Source: Streptomyces sp. H27-H1
GTDB taxonomy: Bacteria > Actinomycetota > Actinomycetes > Streptomycetales > Streptomycetaceae
DNA length: 64,000 nt
Direction: 5' to 3'
Assembly: GCF_026627445.1 (NCBI RefSeq)
Contig: NZ_JAPNLJ010000016.1
Coordinates: 124,001-188,000, forward strand
The translations under genes were made by a program, and so were the position numbers. Below are positions 1 to 7,740 of this stretch, piece by piece. The notes under the pieces were generated by a model. It was given only the letters and a program-made list of their open reading frames with translations. It made no database searches and was not told the origin of the DNA. Each line of letters begins with the position of its first letter. Within the stretch, counting starts at the first letter, position 1.

Positions 1-89
1 CGGATGATGCGGTCGTCCTCGAAGGCCCAGCCGGGAAGTTCCCGCAGCCGGTCCTCGATCTCCTTCTGCGAAAGCGGCTCTCTCGACAT
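1..89 (-). CDS. pterin-4a-carbinolamine dehydratase, 5' end only
   Basis: Only the first 29 codons lie in the window; the gene continues past base 1. The translation begins MSREPLSQKEIEDRLRELPG and then WAFEDDRII. This matches the usual N-terminus of 4a-hydroxytetrahydrobiopterin dehydratases (PCD/DCoH), where LPGW is strongly conserved. The family dehydrates 4a-hydroxy-tetrahydropterin during pterin recycling and is cytosolic and small (about 100 residues). The ATG at 89 is preceded by a purine-rich stretch. Identification rests on the N-terminal signature alone, because the catalytic His motif is outside the window. Confidence 0.75.
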   Translation of the reverse strand, partial: MSREPLSQKEIEDRLRELPGWAFEDDRII

Positions 90-254
90 CCGCAGGCTCC
101 TTCCCCGTACGCGACTGCCCGATTGATCTGACGTGAGGTCAAGGTTCGCACAGCCAGGGCCGGAGGGAAGGTTTCGCGCCATAGTGCGTGCGGGTGCTTC
201 CGCGCCTTCCGTGGCCACCGCGCCGCCCCTATGCTCCTGCGCCGGACGTGACTG

Positions 255-267
255 TTACCGCCGGTAA
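255..267. promoter_or_regulatory. TTACC-N3-GGTAA palindrome upstream of the FAD oxidoreductase
   Basis: A perfect 5-bp inverted repeat, TTACC GCC GGTAA, lies 39 bp before the GTG at 307. A related palindrome lies at 3452-3468 upstream of the small membrane protein gene. The two sites bracket the XRE regulator at 2124-2918, so they may be its operators. The spacers differ (3 versus 5 nt), which weakens the idea. Role inferred. Confidence 0.35.
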
Positions 268-306
268 TAGCCGAGCGGTGCAGCCGGGCATCGAGGGAGC
301 ATCATC

Positions 307-2100
307 GTGACGCGCACAGGAAACTCCAGGCGCACCTTCATGGCGGGGGCCGCCGCCACCGCGGGCGCGTTATCGGCTGCCGGGAGCCTCCCGGCCGCGG
401 CCGCCACCGCACCCGCCGCCGGACCGGTCGCGGCCGGGCAGCCCGGCCGCGTGGCCGTCCTCGGCGGCGGGGTCGCCGGCCTCACCGCCGCGCACGAGCT
501 GGCCGAACGCGGCTACGCCGTCACCGTCTACGAGCGCCGGGCACTCGGCGGCAAGGCCCGCAGCATGGACGTGCCCGGCAGCGCCCGGGGCGGCCGCCGC
601 CCGCTCCCCGCCGAACACGGCTTCCGCTTCATCCCGGGGATTTACCACAACCTGCCGGACACCATGCGGCGCATCCCCTTCCCCGGCAACGCGAACGGGG
701 TCTGGGACAACCTGACCGCCCCGCGCGAGATGATGTTCGCCCGGTCGGCGGGACGCGAGGACCTGCGCGCCCCCATCCCCTGGCCGGACCACTCCCCCGC
801 CGAGCTGACCCCCGACGAGCTGCGCCGGGCCCTCACCGGCATCCTCCAGTCGCTGGTCCGCCTGCCGCTCCACGAGACGGCGTACTTCGTCGACCGTGCC
901 CTGGTCTTCCTGACCAGTTGCGACGAGCGGCGCGACGAGCAGTGGGAGCGCACCCCGTGGTGGGAGTTCACCCGGGCCGCGCGGATGTCGAGCGAGTACC
1001 AGCGGATCCTCGCCATCGGCATCACCCGCAACATCGTGGCCACCAAGGCCGAGGAGGCCTCGACCCGTACCGTCGGCACGCTCGGCGAGGCCTTCGTGTT
1101 CAACCTGCTGGGGCGTGGCGCCGACGGCCCGCCGGACCGGATCCTGAACCTGCCCACCAACGAGGCGTGGATCGACCCGTGGGAGACCCATCTGCGTTCG
1201 CTGGGCGTGGAGTTCAAGATCGGGTGGACGGTGCGCGAGGTCCGGTACGGGGACGGCCGCGTCAGCGGGGTCCTCATCGAGGACCCGGCCGGAGCCGTCC
1301 AGAGCGTCACCGCCGACCACTACGTCAGCGCACTGCCCGTCGAACACGCCCGCCGCACCTGGAGCCCGGCGCTGCGCGCCGCCGATCCGATGCTCGGGCG
1401 GTGCGACCTGCTGCAGACCGACTGGATGACCGGCATCCAGTTCTACCTGACCGAGCGCGCCCCCCTCGTGCACGGCCACTTCAACTGCATCGACTCGCCC
1501 TGGTCGCTGACGGCGATCCAGCAGGCCGAGCACTGGCCCGCACGGGACTTCCCCGCCTCCTACGGGGACGGTACGGCCGTGGACTGCCTGTCGGTGGACA
1601 TCTCCGAATGGGACAAGCCGGGGATCCTCTACGGGAAGACGGCCAAGCAGTGCACCCGCGAGGAGATCGCCCGTGAGGTCTGGGCGCAGCTGAAGGCCTC
1701 ACTGAACGACACCGGGAAGACCCCGCTGTCGGACGGGAAGCTGCACTCGTGGTACCTGGACCCGGGGGTGGACGGCACCGGCACTCCGCATCCGACCAAC
1801 CAGGACCAGCTGCTGATCCACCCGACCGGAACCTTCCACAACCGGCCGAGCGCCGGCACCCGGATCCCGAACTTCTTCCTCAGCGGGGACTACGTGTCCG
1901 TCGACATCGACCTCGCGACGATGGAGGGGGCCAACGCCTCGGCGAGAGCTGCGGTCAACTCCCTGCTGGACAGGGACGGTTCGAAGGCCTCGCGGTGTGC
2001 GGTGACACCGCGGTACCGGGCCCCGGAGGTGGAGACCCTGAAGCGGCACGACCTGTGGCGCTACCGTCTCGGCCTGCGGAACGCCTTCGACCTGGGCTGA
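307..2100 (+). CDS. Tat-exported FAD-dependent oxidoreductase (phytoene desaturase / hydroxysqualene dehydroxylase-like)
   Basis: 597 residues. The N-terminus carries SRRTFMAGAA followed by an Ala-rich segment, which fits a twin-arginine signal. A dinucleotide-binding motif (VAVLGGGVAGLTAAHELAER, about residues 48-67) and YERR at the end of the second strand show a Rossmann FAD domain. The C-terminal LSGDYVSVDIDLATMEGANA closes the FAD site, as in amine oxidase / carotenoid desaturase-like flavoproteins. The substrate cannot be read; HpnE-like hydroxysqualene dehydroxylases are the nearest family I recognise. The GTG start has GAGGGAG at the right distance. Codon 22 (370-372) is TTA, a rare leucine codon that in Streptomyces depends on the bldA tRNA. 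The XRE regulator gene follows 23 bp downstream. Confidence 0.72.
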   Translation: MTRTGNSRRTFMAGAAATAGALSAAGSLPAAAATAPAAGPVAAGQPGRVAVLGGGVAGLTAAHELAERGYAVTVYERRALGGKARSMDVPGSARGGRRPLPAEHGFRFIPGIYHNLPDTMRRIPFPGNANGVWDNLTAPREMMFARSAGREDLRAPIPWPDHSPAELTPDELRRALTGILQSLVRLPLHETAYFVDRALVFLTSCDERRDEQWERTPWWEFTRAARMSSEYQRILAIGITRNIVATKAEEASTRTVGTLGEAFVFNLLGRGADGPPDRILNLPTNEAWIDPWETHLRSLGVEFKIGWTVREVRYGDGRVSGVLIEDPAGAVQSVTADHYVSALPVEHARRTWSPALRAADPMLGRCDLLQTDWMTGIQFYLTERAPLVHGHFNCIDSPWSLTAIQQAEHWPARDFPASYGDGTAVDCLSVDISEWDKPGILYGKTAKQCTREEIAREVWAQLKASLNDTGKTPLSDGKLHSWYLDPGVDGTGTPHPTNQDQLLIHPTGTFHNRPSAGTRIPNFFLSGDYVSVDIDLATMEGANASARAAVNSLLDRDGSKASRCAVTPRYRAPEVETLKRHDLWRYRLGLRNAFDLG

Positions 2101-2123
2101 CCCGGCTGGGCTAACGTCATGGC

Positions 2124-2918
2124 ATGACAGCTGCGACGGTGGGCGCCCTGCTGCGCGTGTGGCGGGAGCGGCGCGGGCTCAGCCAGCTCGAGCTGGCGGG
2201 CCGCGCCGACTCCTCCTCCCGGCACATCAGCTTCGTGGAGACGGGCCGGTCCCGGCCGAGCGAGGAGATGGTGCTGCGGCTCGCGGACCATCTGGACGTT
2301 CCGGTCCGCGACCGCAACGCCCTTCTGCTGGCGGCGGGTTACGCGCCCCGGTACGCCCACACCCCGCTGGACGACCCCTCGATGGAGGTGCTGCGCGAGG
2401 GGCTGGAGCGGCTACTGACCGGCTACGAGCCGTATCCGGCCCTGGTGGTGGACTCCGCGTACGACGTGGTGGCCGCCAACCGGGGCGTCCTGATGCTGAT
2501 GGAGGGGCTGCCGGAGCACCTGCTCACCGGCCCCCTCAACGCGATGCGGCTGACCCTGCATCCGGAGGGCCTCGCCCCCCGGATCCACAACCTGCGTGCG
2601 TGGCGAGGCCACTTGCTGGCCCAGATGGAGCGGCAGATCGCACTGGCCCGTTCGGAGCCGCTGCGCGCGCTGTACGAGGAGGTGGCGGCCTATCCCGTGC
2701 CGGAGCGGCCGCGCGACGGGGACGACGAGCCGGACGAGGCCGTCCCGTACATCGCGCTCCCGTTGCGGATCGAGCACGACGGGCACCTGCTCTCCTTCGT
2801 GTCCTCCATCTCCACCTTCAACACCCCCATGGACGTGACGGTCGCCGAGTTGGCCATCGAGACCCTCCTGCCGGCCGACCCGGCTACGGCGAAGTACCTG
2901 CGGTCACTGTCGTCCTGA
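2124..2918 (+). CDS. XRE-family transcriptional regulator with MmyB-like ligand-binding domain
   Basis: 264 residues. Residues about 7-60 form a Cro/C1 helix-turn-helix (RRGLSQLELAGRADSSSRHI then SFVETGRSRPS), followed by LADHLDVPVRDRNALLLAAG, the usual link in the MmyB class. The rest (about 95-260) matches the PAS-like MmyB fold that binds fatty acid-like ligands in this family. The gene starts 23 bp after the FAD oxidoreductase stop, so cotranscription is likely. Its last 15 bases overlap the end of the convergent membrane-protein gene. In Streptomyces such regulators commonly sit beside the oxidoreductase they control; regulation of the flanking genes is inference. Confidence 0.85.
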   Translation: MTAATVGALLRVWRERRGLSQLELAGRADSSSRHISFVETGRSRPSEEMVLRLADHLDVPVRDRNALLLAAGYAPRYAHTPLDDPSMEVLREGLERLLTGYEPYPALVVDSAYDVVAANRGVLMLMEGLPEHLLTGPLNAMRLTLHPEGLAPRIHNLRAWRGHLLAQMERQIALARSEPLRALYEEVAAYPVPERPRDGDDEPDEAVPYIALPLRIEHDGHLLSFVSSISTFNTPMDVTVAELAIETLLPADPATAKYLRSLSS

Positions 2919-3326
2919 GCCCTCGCGCAGCGCGAGCTGCTGGAGGAGGGCGAAGGAGGCGACGACGGCGGCCTGCACCACGATCCACACCGCACCGGCG
3001 GTGGTGGGCGTGAACCAGACGACGAGCGCGACGAGACTGAGCGCGGCCCAGGCGTAGTTGGCTTCGATGACGAACCGGACCGGGAGGGCCGGGGGCTGCC
3101 GGCGCGAGGCGAGCAGGCCGACGCCGGCACCGTACAGCGCCAGGAACACCCCCAGCCCCAGCAGCAGCCCCTGACCGACGCCGAGCAGCCGGCCGAGGGG
3201 CGCGGAGAGCGCGGCGTAGGCGAGCCCGTTGCCGGTGGTGACCACGGAGTCGAGGGCGAGGAACCGGCGCAGGGCCGTGCGCGGGGCGGCGGTACGGGCT
3301 ACGGCGGTGAACAGGGCTGCGGACAT
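2904..3326 (-). CDS. small four-helix integral membrane protein, unknown function
   Basis: 140 residues with about four hydrophobic segments (around residues 25-45, 48-75, 85-108 and 113-132). The N-terminus is MSAALFTAVARTAAPRTALR. No catalytic motif is visible, and it resembles widespread small actinobacterial membrane proteins of unknown role. It converges on the XRE regulator gene with a 15-bp overlap of the 3' ends, so expression of one may affect the other. An ATTACC-N5-GGTAAT palindrome lies about 125 bp upstream of its start. Confidence 0.65.
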   Translation of the reverse strand: MSAALFTAVARTAAPRTALRRFLALDSVVTTGNGLAYAALSAPLGRLLGVGQGLLLGLGVFLALYGAGVGLLASRRQPPALPVRFVIEANYAWAALSLVALVVWFTPTTAGAVWIVVQAAVVASFALLQQLALREGSGRQ

Positions 3327-3451
3327 GGCGGATCAGCCTCCATCGAGGGTCGAACGTGCTGGTGGAGTACGGATGACCCGGGCCCCGGAGCCGAGTGCGC
3401 GGCCCCGGAACCCGATGGCTCCACTGTGCAGCCGGGGCCCGCGCCGGGTCG

Positions 3452-3468
3452 ATTACCTCTGGGGTAAT
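3452..3468. promoter_or_regulatory. ATTACC-N5-GGTAAT palindrome
   Basis: Perfect 6-bp arms around TCTGG. It lies between the decayed phosphotransferase gene and the promoter region of the membrane-protein gene at 2904-3326. It shares its half-site with the palindrome at 255-267. Candidate operator, inferred only. Confidence 0.35.
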
Positions 3469-4070
3469 GGCCGAGGCCGTAGCCGGCGGACTCGTGAATG
3501 CGCGCCAGCAGGTCCTCCTCGGCGTCGCGCGCTCCCGGGCCGTACATGTCGAACAGCGCTGCCGTGAGCCCGGCCTCGAAGGCCGGGTCGCCGGCGGTGG
3601 AGAGGAAACCCCAGTCCAGGACCGCGACGGGCCGGCCGTCCGCGTCGACCATGACGTTCTCCGGGACGAGGTCGCCGTGCACGGCGCGCACCGGGGTCTG
3701 GGGCAGTCGTTGCAGTCGCAGTCGTGCCTGTTCGTACTTGGCGTCGAAGTCGGTCACCGCGGCCCGGAGTTGAGGCCGGAACCGCGAGACCTTCCGGTCC
3801 ATGAGTCCGGTCAGGGCCCGGGCCCAACCGTTGCCCTCCTCGGACCACAGGGCGGAGTCCTCGTCCACGACCGCCAGGCGACGGGCGGCGGGGCCGACCT
3901 CGATCTCCCGCAGGACGGCCAGTACGTCCAGCATCTGCGCCCCGGCGGAACCACGCCTTGCCCATCCGGCCGTCTCCGAGGTCGTACACGGCCCCTTCCA
4001 TGCCCTGGCCCAACGGCTTCACGATCGGGAAGCCGCGTTCCTGGAAGTAGTGCTTGATCTGCGCGGTCAC
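3453..4070 (-). pseudogene. aminoglycoside/choline phosphotransferase-like gene, frameshifted
   Basis: The first 45 codons from the ATG at 4070 read as a kinase N-terminus (PLGQGMEGAVYDLGDGRMGK then AWFRR), containing the glycine-rich loop and the conserved lysine region. The frame then turns to random Arg-rich sequence. The adjacent frame opens at about 3934 and carries the catalytic motifs: HGDLVPENVMVD (Brenner-type HxDxxxxN) and VLDWGFL (metal-binding D). Near 3935-3945 the two halves join only through a frame change. The central lobe also looks short, and the C-terminus after AGYGLGHYP has no family-like sequence, so a deletion and loss of the 3' end are likely as well. Normal members are about 270-300 residues. 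Probably inactive; a sequencing error could explain the frameshift but not the missing segments. Confidence 0.7.
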
Positions 4071-4300
4071 TGGCGAATCCTCCTGTTGCCGGGTCCTGGG
4101 CCGGATGAGCCGGACGCCGGACGGCGAAGTCGGCGCGGCTGGTCCGTCGCAGAACCCTCTATACGCCGCCTCTACCAGGCCTGTCAGCGTGTCGGCGCGC
4201 CGGGTTCGTCGAGGTGCCGGCCGGCAGGCAGACAGGTTCTTCCCGGCACCTCTCCGGGGCGCTTGTCGCCTCGGCCGTCAGGGGCGCCCTACCACATGTG

Positions 4301-4342
4301 GCCCCCACCTTCTTTGAGTTGGACGGAAGGAAAGGTGGGGGC
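4301..4342. promoter_or_regulatory. large hairpin in the 4071-4428 spacer
   Basis: The 358-bp spacer before the four-gene cassette holds no convincing gene. It contains a perfect 11-bp inverted repeat, GCCCCCACCTT and AAGGTGGGGGC, with a 20-nt loop, ending 86 bp before the GTG at 4429. It could be a leader hairpin (attenuator), a processing site or a terminator for transcription reading in. It lacks a T-run. Function not assignable from sequence. Confidence 0.5.
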
Positions 4343-4428
4343 GCTTCCCTGCCGCCACGGATCAGGGGGATAGGCTTCACGCAGAGCAACCACATCGAAC
4401 CTTCTCTCTACTGACGGAGAAACGCCCG

Positions 4429-5514
4429 GTGCGAGCCGCCGACCGATCCGACCTCACCGCGGCCTGGGCCCGTACCGCGGCGTCGGCGGAGCGGCACGGG
4501 CAGGACCCGGCACACGTGCTCGGCGCGGAGCGGCTCAGCCGCCTGTCCGGGGTCGAACCCGACCGCGTCGCGGCCGTGTTGGCGGGCACCGCCGCCGAGC
4601 TGCCGCTGTGCGACCGGGTGCACCGGCGCTTCCTGCGGCTGCGCGCCACCCGGCGGGCCAGACACGGCAGGGAGTGGCCGCTCGCCGCGATAGCCGAGGA
4701 CTTCGACGCCCCCGGCGCCTCCCTCGGCCCGCTCAACGCGGGCACCGGACTGCCCCGGCTGGGCCACGCGGCCGGCGTACAGCGGTTCTTCGGGGTCTAC
4801 GCCGGATTCCTGCTCGCCGACAGCAAGAGCGCCGTGGAACACGCCCTGGCCACCACCGGTCCCGGGCCCGGGCACCGGGCGGACGGCGCCGCGGACGACC
4901 TCGAGCGCCTCTCGTACCTCACGGGCATCACCCAGGAGCACATCCGGCTGACCCTTGACGGCCGTCCGCCCCGACTCCCGCTGAAGGAACAGGTGCGCAG
5001 CCGGTTCGAGCACTTGCGCCGCACCCGCCCACGGGAGGACGGGCAGCCCCACTCCCTGTCCGCCATCGCGGGTTCCTTCGACGCTTCGGGCCAGTCGCTG
5101 ACCCGCCTCGCCCAGGGCGAAGGGCTCCCCAACCTGGCGGCGGCCGCGGGGATCCAGCGGTTCTACGGCGTCGAGGGCGGCTTCCTGCTGGCCGAGGACG
5201 CCGAGGCGCTCGCCGTCGCCCTCGCCGGGATCGAGCGCGAACTGGAATCGGCGCAGAGGCCCGCCGAGAACCCGATGCTCGCCGTGATGCGGGCGCACGA
5301 CGTACGCGGCATCGTGACCCGGGCGGGCCGGCTCTCGCCGGCCGGCTGGAAGTCACTGGCTGACCATCTTGACGAACTGCTGGCGCGGGAAGGCCAGTTG
5401 GGGCATGCGTCGGCGCCCTCCCCACAGCCCGCGGACGGCCGGGCAGCCGCCGTCCGGCCCGGTGGCGACGAGGGCACCGACCATTCAGGAACCGCCGAGG
5501 GGGAAGCGCGATGA
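4429..5514 (+). CDS. duplicated degenerate XRE/EspR-like helix-turn-helix protein, putative partner of the downstream metallopeptidase
   Basis: 361 residues with a clear internal duplication. About residues 35-140 and 155-262 each contain a helical stretch, then an XRE-like core (SLSAIAGSFDASGQSLTRLA in the second copy), then GLPxLxxAAGxQRFxGVxxG and FLLA. That layout matches helix-turn-helix proteins of EspR/SinR type, where the final motif is normally 'LARFFGVPxxYF'. The C-terminal 60 residues are low-complexity. It overlaps the next gene by ATGA, so the two are translationally coupled, like an antitoxin or regulator with an IrrE/ImmA-like partner. The GTG start is preceded by ACGGAGAAAC. 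DNA-binding function is inferred from the fold pattern; no ligand domain is seen. Confidence 0.6.
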   Translation: MRAADRSDLTAAWARTAASAERHGQDPAHVLGAERLSRLSGVEPDRVAAVLAGTAAELPLCDRVHRRFLRLRATRRARHGREWPLAAIAEDFDAPGASLGPLNAGTGLPRLGHAAGVQRFFGVYAGFLLADSKSAVEHALATTGPGPGHRADGAADDLERLSYLTGITQEHIRLTLDGRPPRLPLKEQVRSRFEHLRRTRPREDGQPHSLSAIAGSFDASGQSLTRLAQGEGLPNLAAAAGIQRFYGVEGGFLLAEDAEALAVALAGIERELESAQRPAENPMLAVMRAHDVRGIVTRAGRLSPAGWKSLADHLDELLAREGQLGHASAPSPQPADGRAAAVRPGGDEGTDHSGTAEGEAR

Positions 5515-6074
5515 GGACCACACGGGCCATGCGGAGGCTCGGTGACGATCTGCGGACGGCCGCGTGCCTGACGCCGCCGGCCGGGGCCGCCGAGATCATC
5601 GGGAGCCTCTGCACCGCCTACGGGCGCGTCCGCGGCGGGCGCCGGGTCGAGTTCCGGTTCGCCACTTTCCCTCCCGACACCGCCAGCGGACTGTGGCTCG
5701 GGATGGAGGACCGCGACCTCCTCGTCATCGAGGAGCGCACCCGGCCCGAACACCAGCTCGTCATCGCCTGCCACGAGCTGTGGCACGTGGACGAGGGCAC
5801 CTGCGGCAGCCACGGCCCCGGCATGACCGTCGCCGCCCGGCTCACGGGCCCCCAGGGCAGCCTCGCCGACCTGCTGAGGTCCGACTGCGGGCTGAGCTCC
5901 GTCGTCCGGCAGGCCGCCGCCCGCGCCGACCGGGAGGATCCGGCGGAGATCCGCGCGGAGACCTTCGGACTGCACCTCGGCAAGATCCTCCAGACATTCC
6001 TTCCGGCACCCCGGGAAGAGCAGGTCCCCGAAGCCATCGAACGGATCAAGAGCTCGCTCGGCTGGGGACGTTGA
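5511..6074 (+). CDS. IrrE/ImmA-like metallopeptidase ('toxin component' family)
   Basis: 187 residues. The core LVIACHELWHVDEG holds an HExxH zinc motif (H88, E89, H92). The preceding strand LLVIEERTRPEHQ is typical of IrrE/ImmA-like peptidases, which cleave or sense partner repressors. NCBI-style annotation of relatives is 'toxin-antitoxin system, toxin component'. No signal peptide, so it is probably cytosolic. It is coupled to the HTH protein by ATGA overlap and is followed, after a tandem repeat, by the FAD monooxygenase. Whether it is a toxin, a regulatory protease or a maturation enzyme cannot be told from sequence. Confidence 0.7.
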   Translation: MRTTRAMRRLGDDLRTAACLTPPAGAAEIIGSLCTAYGRVRGGRRVEFRFATFPPDTASGLWLGMEDRDLLVIEERTRPEHQLVIACHELWHVDEGTCGSHGPGMTVAARLTGPQGSLADLLRSDCGLSSVVRQAAARADREDPAEIRAETFGLHLGKILQTFLPAPREEQVPEAIERIKSSLGWGR

Positions 6075-6090
6075 GCGCGGGCCCGACGAC

Positions 6091-6140
6091 CACACAGGCG
6101 GCCACGCCCGTCGGCCACACAGGCGGCCACGCCCGTCGGC
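6091..6140. repeat. perfect 25-bp tandem duplication between metallopeptidase and monooxygenase genes
   Basis: The unit begins CACACAGGCGGCCACGCCCG and occupies 6091-6115 and again 6116-6140 without mismatch. A partial, diverged third copy follows to about 6162. It fills most of the 154-bp spacer between the stop at 6074 and the ATG at 6229. Perfect identity suggests a recent replication slippage. Confidence 0.9.
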
Positions 6141-6228
6141 AACACCGGCGGCCGACCGCCGCCCTGCCCGCCGACGCCCTTCTTCCGCCGATGAACCTTC
6201 ACACGGCCCTGACAGAGAGCACCACACG

Positions 6229-7740
6229 ATGACCCACTCCTCCCCGCCCACCGCCCGGCCACGGCACGCCGTCGTCATCGGCGGCAGCCTGTCCGGCCTG
6301 CTCGCCGCAGCCGTCCTCGCCGAGCACGCGACGGTCACGATCATCGAAGCGGACACCCTGCCGGACGGCCCCGAACCTCGCCGCGGACTGCCTCAGGCCC
6401 AGCACACCCACCTGCTGTGGTCGGGCGGCGCACGCGCCGTCGAGGAGATCCTGCCGGGCATCACCGACGCCTGGACGGCCGCCGGTGCCTTCCGCCGCAG
6501 CCTCCCCACCGACCTGGTCTCCAAGACCGCCCGGGGCTGGCTGCCGCGCCACGACGAGATGCAGTTCACCATCTCCTGCAGCCGTGACCTCCTGGACTCG
6601 GTGGTCCGCTCCCGCGTCGTCGGGCTGCCCGGGGTCACCGTCCTCCAGCAGAGCCGGGTCCGGGGCCTGGAGGGCAGCGCCGCCCGCATCACCGGGGTCC
6701 GGGCGAACACCGCCGGCGAGGAGAACCGCCTGATCACCGCCGATCTCGTGGTCGACGCGAGCGGCCGCGGCTCCCGCGCCCGCGGCTGGCTGGAGGCACT
6801 CGGCGTGAGCGGCCTCGAGGAAGCCCGAGTGGACTCCGGGCTCGTCTGCGCGACCCGCGTCTTCGAGGCCCCGGAGGGAGCCCACACCCTGGGCTTCCCC
6901 ATCGTCGACGTCCAGTCCGACCCCCGGGCGCCCGTACCCGGCCAGAGCGCGACGATCGTCCCGATCGAGAACGGCCGCTGGCAGGCCACCCTGGCCGGCA
7001 CCCGGGGCGGCCGGCCCACCGCCGACCCCCAGGCCTTCATCCCGTTCGCCAAGGGGGTGCGCGACCCCCTCGTCGGCGAACTCCTCGAAGGCAGGAAGCC
7101 GCTCACCGACGTCGCCGTCACCCAGTGCACCGCCAACCGCCGGATCTTCTACGAGAAGGCTGAAATCCCCGACGGCTTCTTCGCCGTCGGAGACTCGGTA
7201 GCCACCTTCAGCCCGCTCCACGGACAGGGCATGACGGTCGCGGCCCGGGCGCTGCTGGCCGTCCGTGCGCTGCTGCGCGAGAAGGGCCTCGCCCACCCGG
7301 GCGTCGGCCGTGAGGCGCAGCGGGCCATCGCCCCTCAGGTGACCGTCGCCTGGGAGTTCGCCACCTCGCAGGACATCCGGTACCCGGGCGCCACGGGCAC
7401 CAGGCCGCGCCCCTGGGCCGGGCTGCTCAACGGGTACGTCGAACGCCTGATGGCCGGTGCCACCACGAGGGCCCCGCTCACCGCCGCCCGGCTCCAGGGC
7501 GTCACCGTGAACCGGGCACCCACGTACTGGATCCGCCCCGGCGTGCTCCGCAAGGTGCTGCGCGCTTGTGGCCGGCGTGCTTGTCGCCGAGGCGCCCTGG
7601 AGGCCGCGCCGCTGACCGCCGCCGAGCGGACGGTCGCGGGCCTGGACCAGGCCGGGCCGACCGGCCTCGGCGGTCCCCTGGGCCCTGTCGGACCCGTCGA
7701 CGCCGTCGAGCCCGTCGACCCTGTCGGACAGGCGCGATGA
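6229..7740 (+). CDS. FAD-dependent monooxygenase/oxidoreductase of the four-gene cassette
   Basis: 503 residues. The N-terminal AVVIGGSLSGLLAAAVLAEH is the GxGxxG FAD motif, VVDASGRGSRARGWL is the DG-like strand, and FAVGDSVATFSPLHGQGMTV is the GD motif that binds the ribityl chain. The architecture is that of aromatic/lipid FAD hydroxylases and geranylgeranyl-reductase-like enzymes. The C-terminus ends in a repetitive tail (GPLGPVGPVDAVEPVDPVG) encoded by short DNA repeats and probably disordered. The stop overlaps the next start (ATGA), so it is translated together with the membrane protein. No Tat or Sec signal. The substrate is unknown; the membrane partner suggests a small lipophilic molecule (inference). 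Confidence 0.75.
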   Translation: MTHSSPPTARPRHAVVIGGSLSGLLAAAVLAEHATVTIIEADTLPDGPEPRRGLPQAQHTHLLWSGGARAVEEILPGITDAWTAAGAFRRSLPTDLVSKTARGWLPRHDEMQFTISCSRDLLDSVVRSRVVGLPGVTVLQQSRVRGLEGSAARITGVRANTAGEENRLITADLVVDASGRGSRARGWLEALGVSGLEEARVDSGLVCATRVFEAPEGAHTLGFPIVDVQSDPRAPVPGQSATIVPIENGRWQATLAGTRGGRPTADPQAFIPFAKGVRDPLVGELLEGRKPLTDVAVTQCTANRRIFYEKAEIPDGFFAVGDSVATFSPLHGQGMTVAARALLAVRALLREKGLAHPGVGREAQRAIAPQVTVAWEFATSQDIRYPGATGTRPRPWAGLLNGYVERLMAGATTRAPLTAARLQGVTVNRAPTYWIRPGVLRKVLRACGRRACRRGALEAAPLTAAERTVAGLDQAGPTGLGGPLGPVGPVDAVEPVDPVGQAR

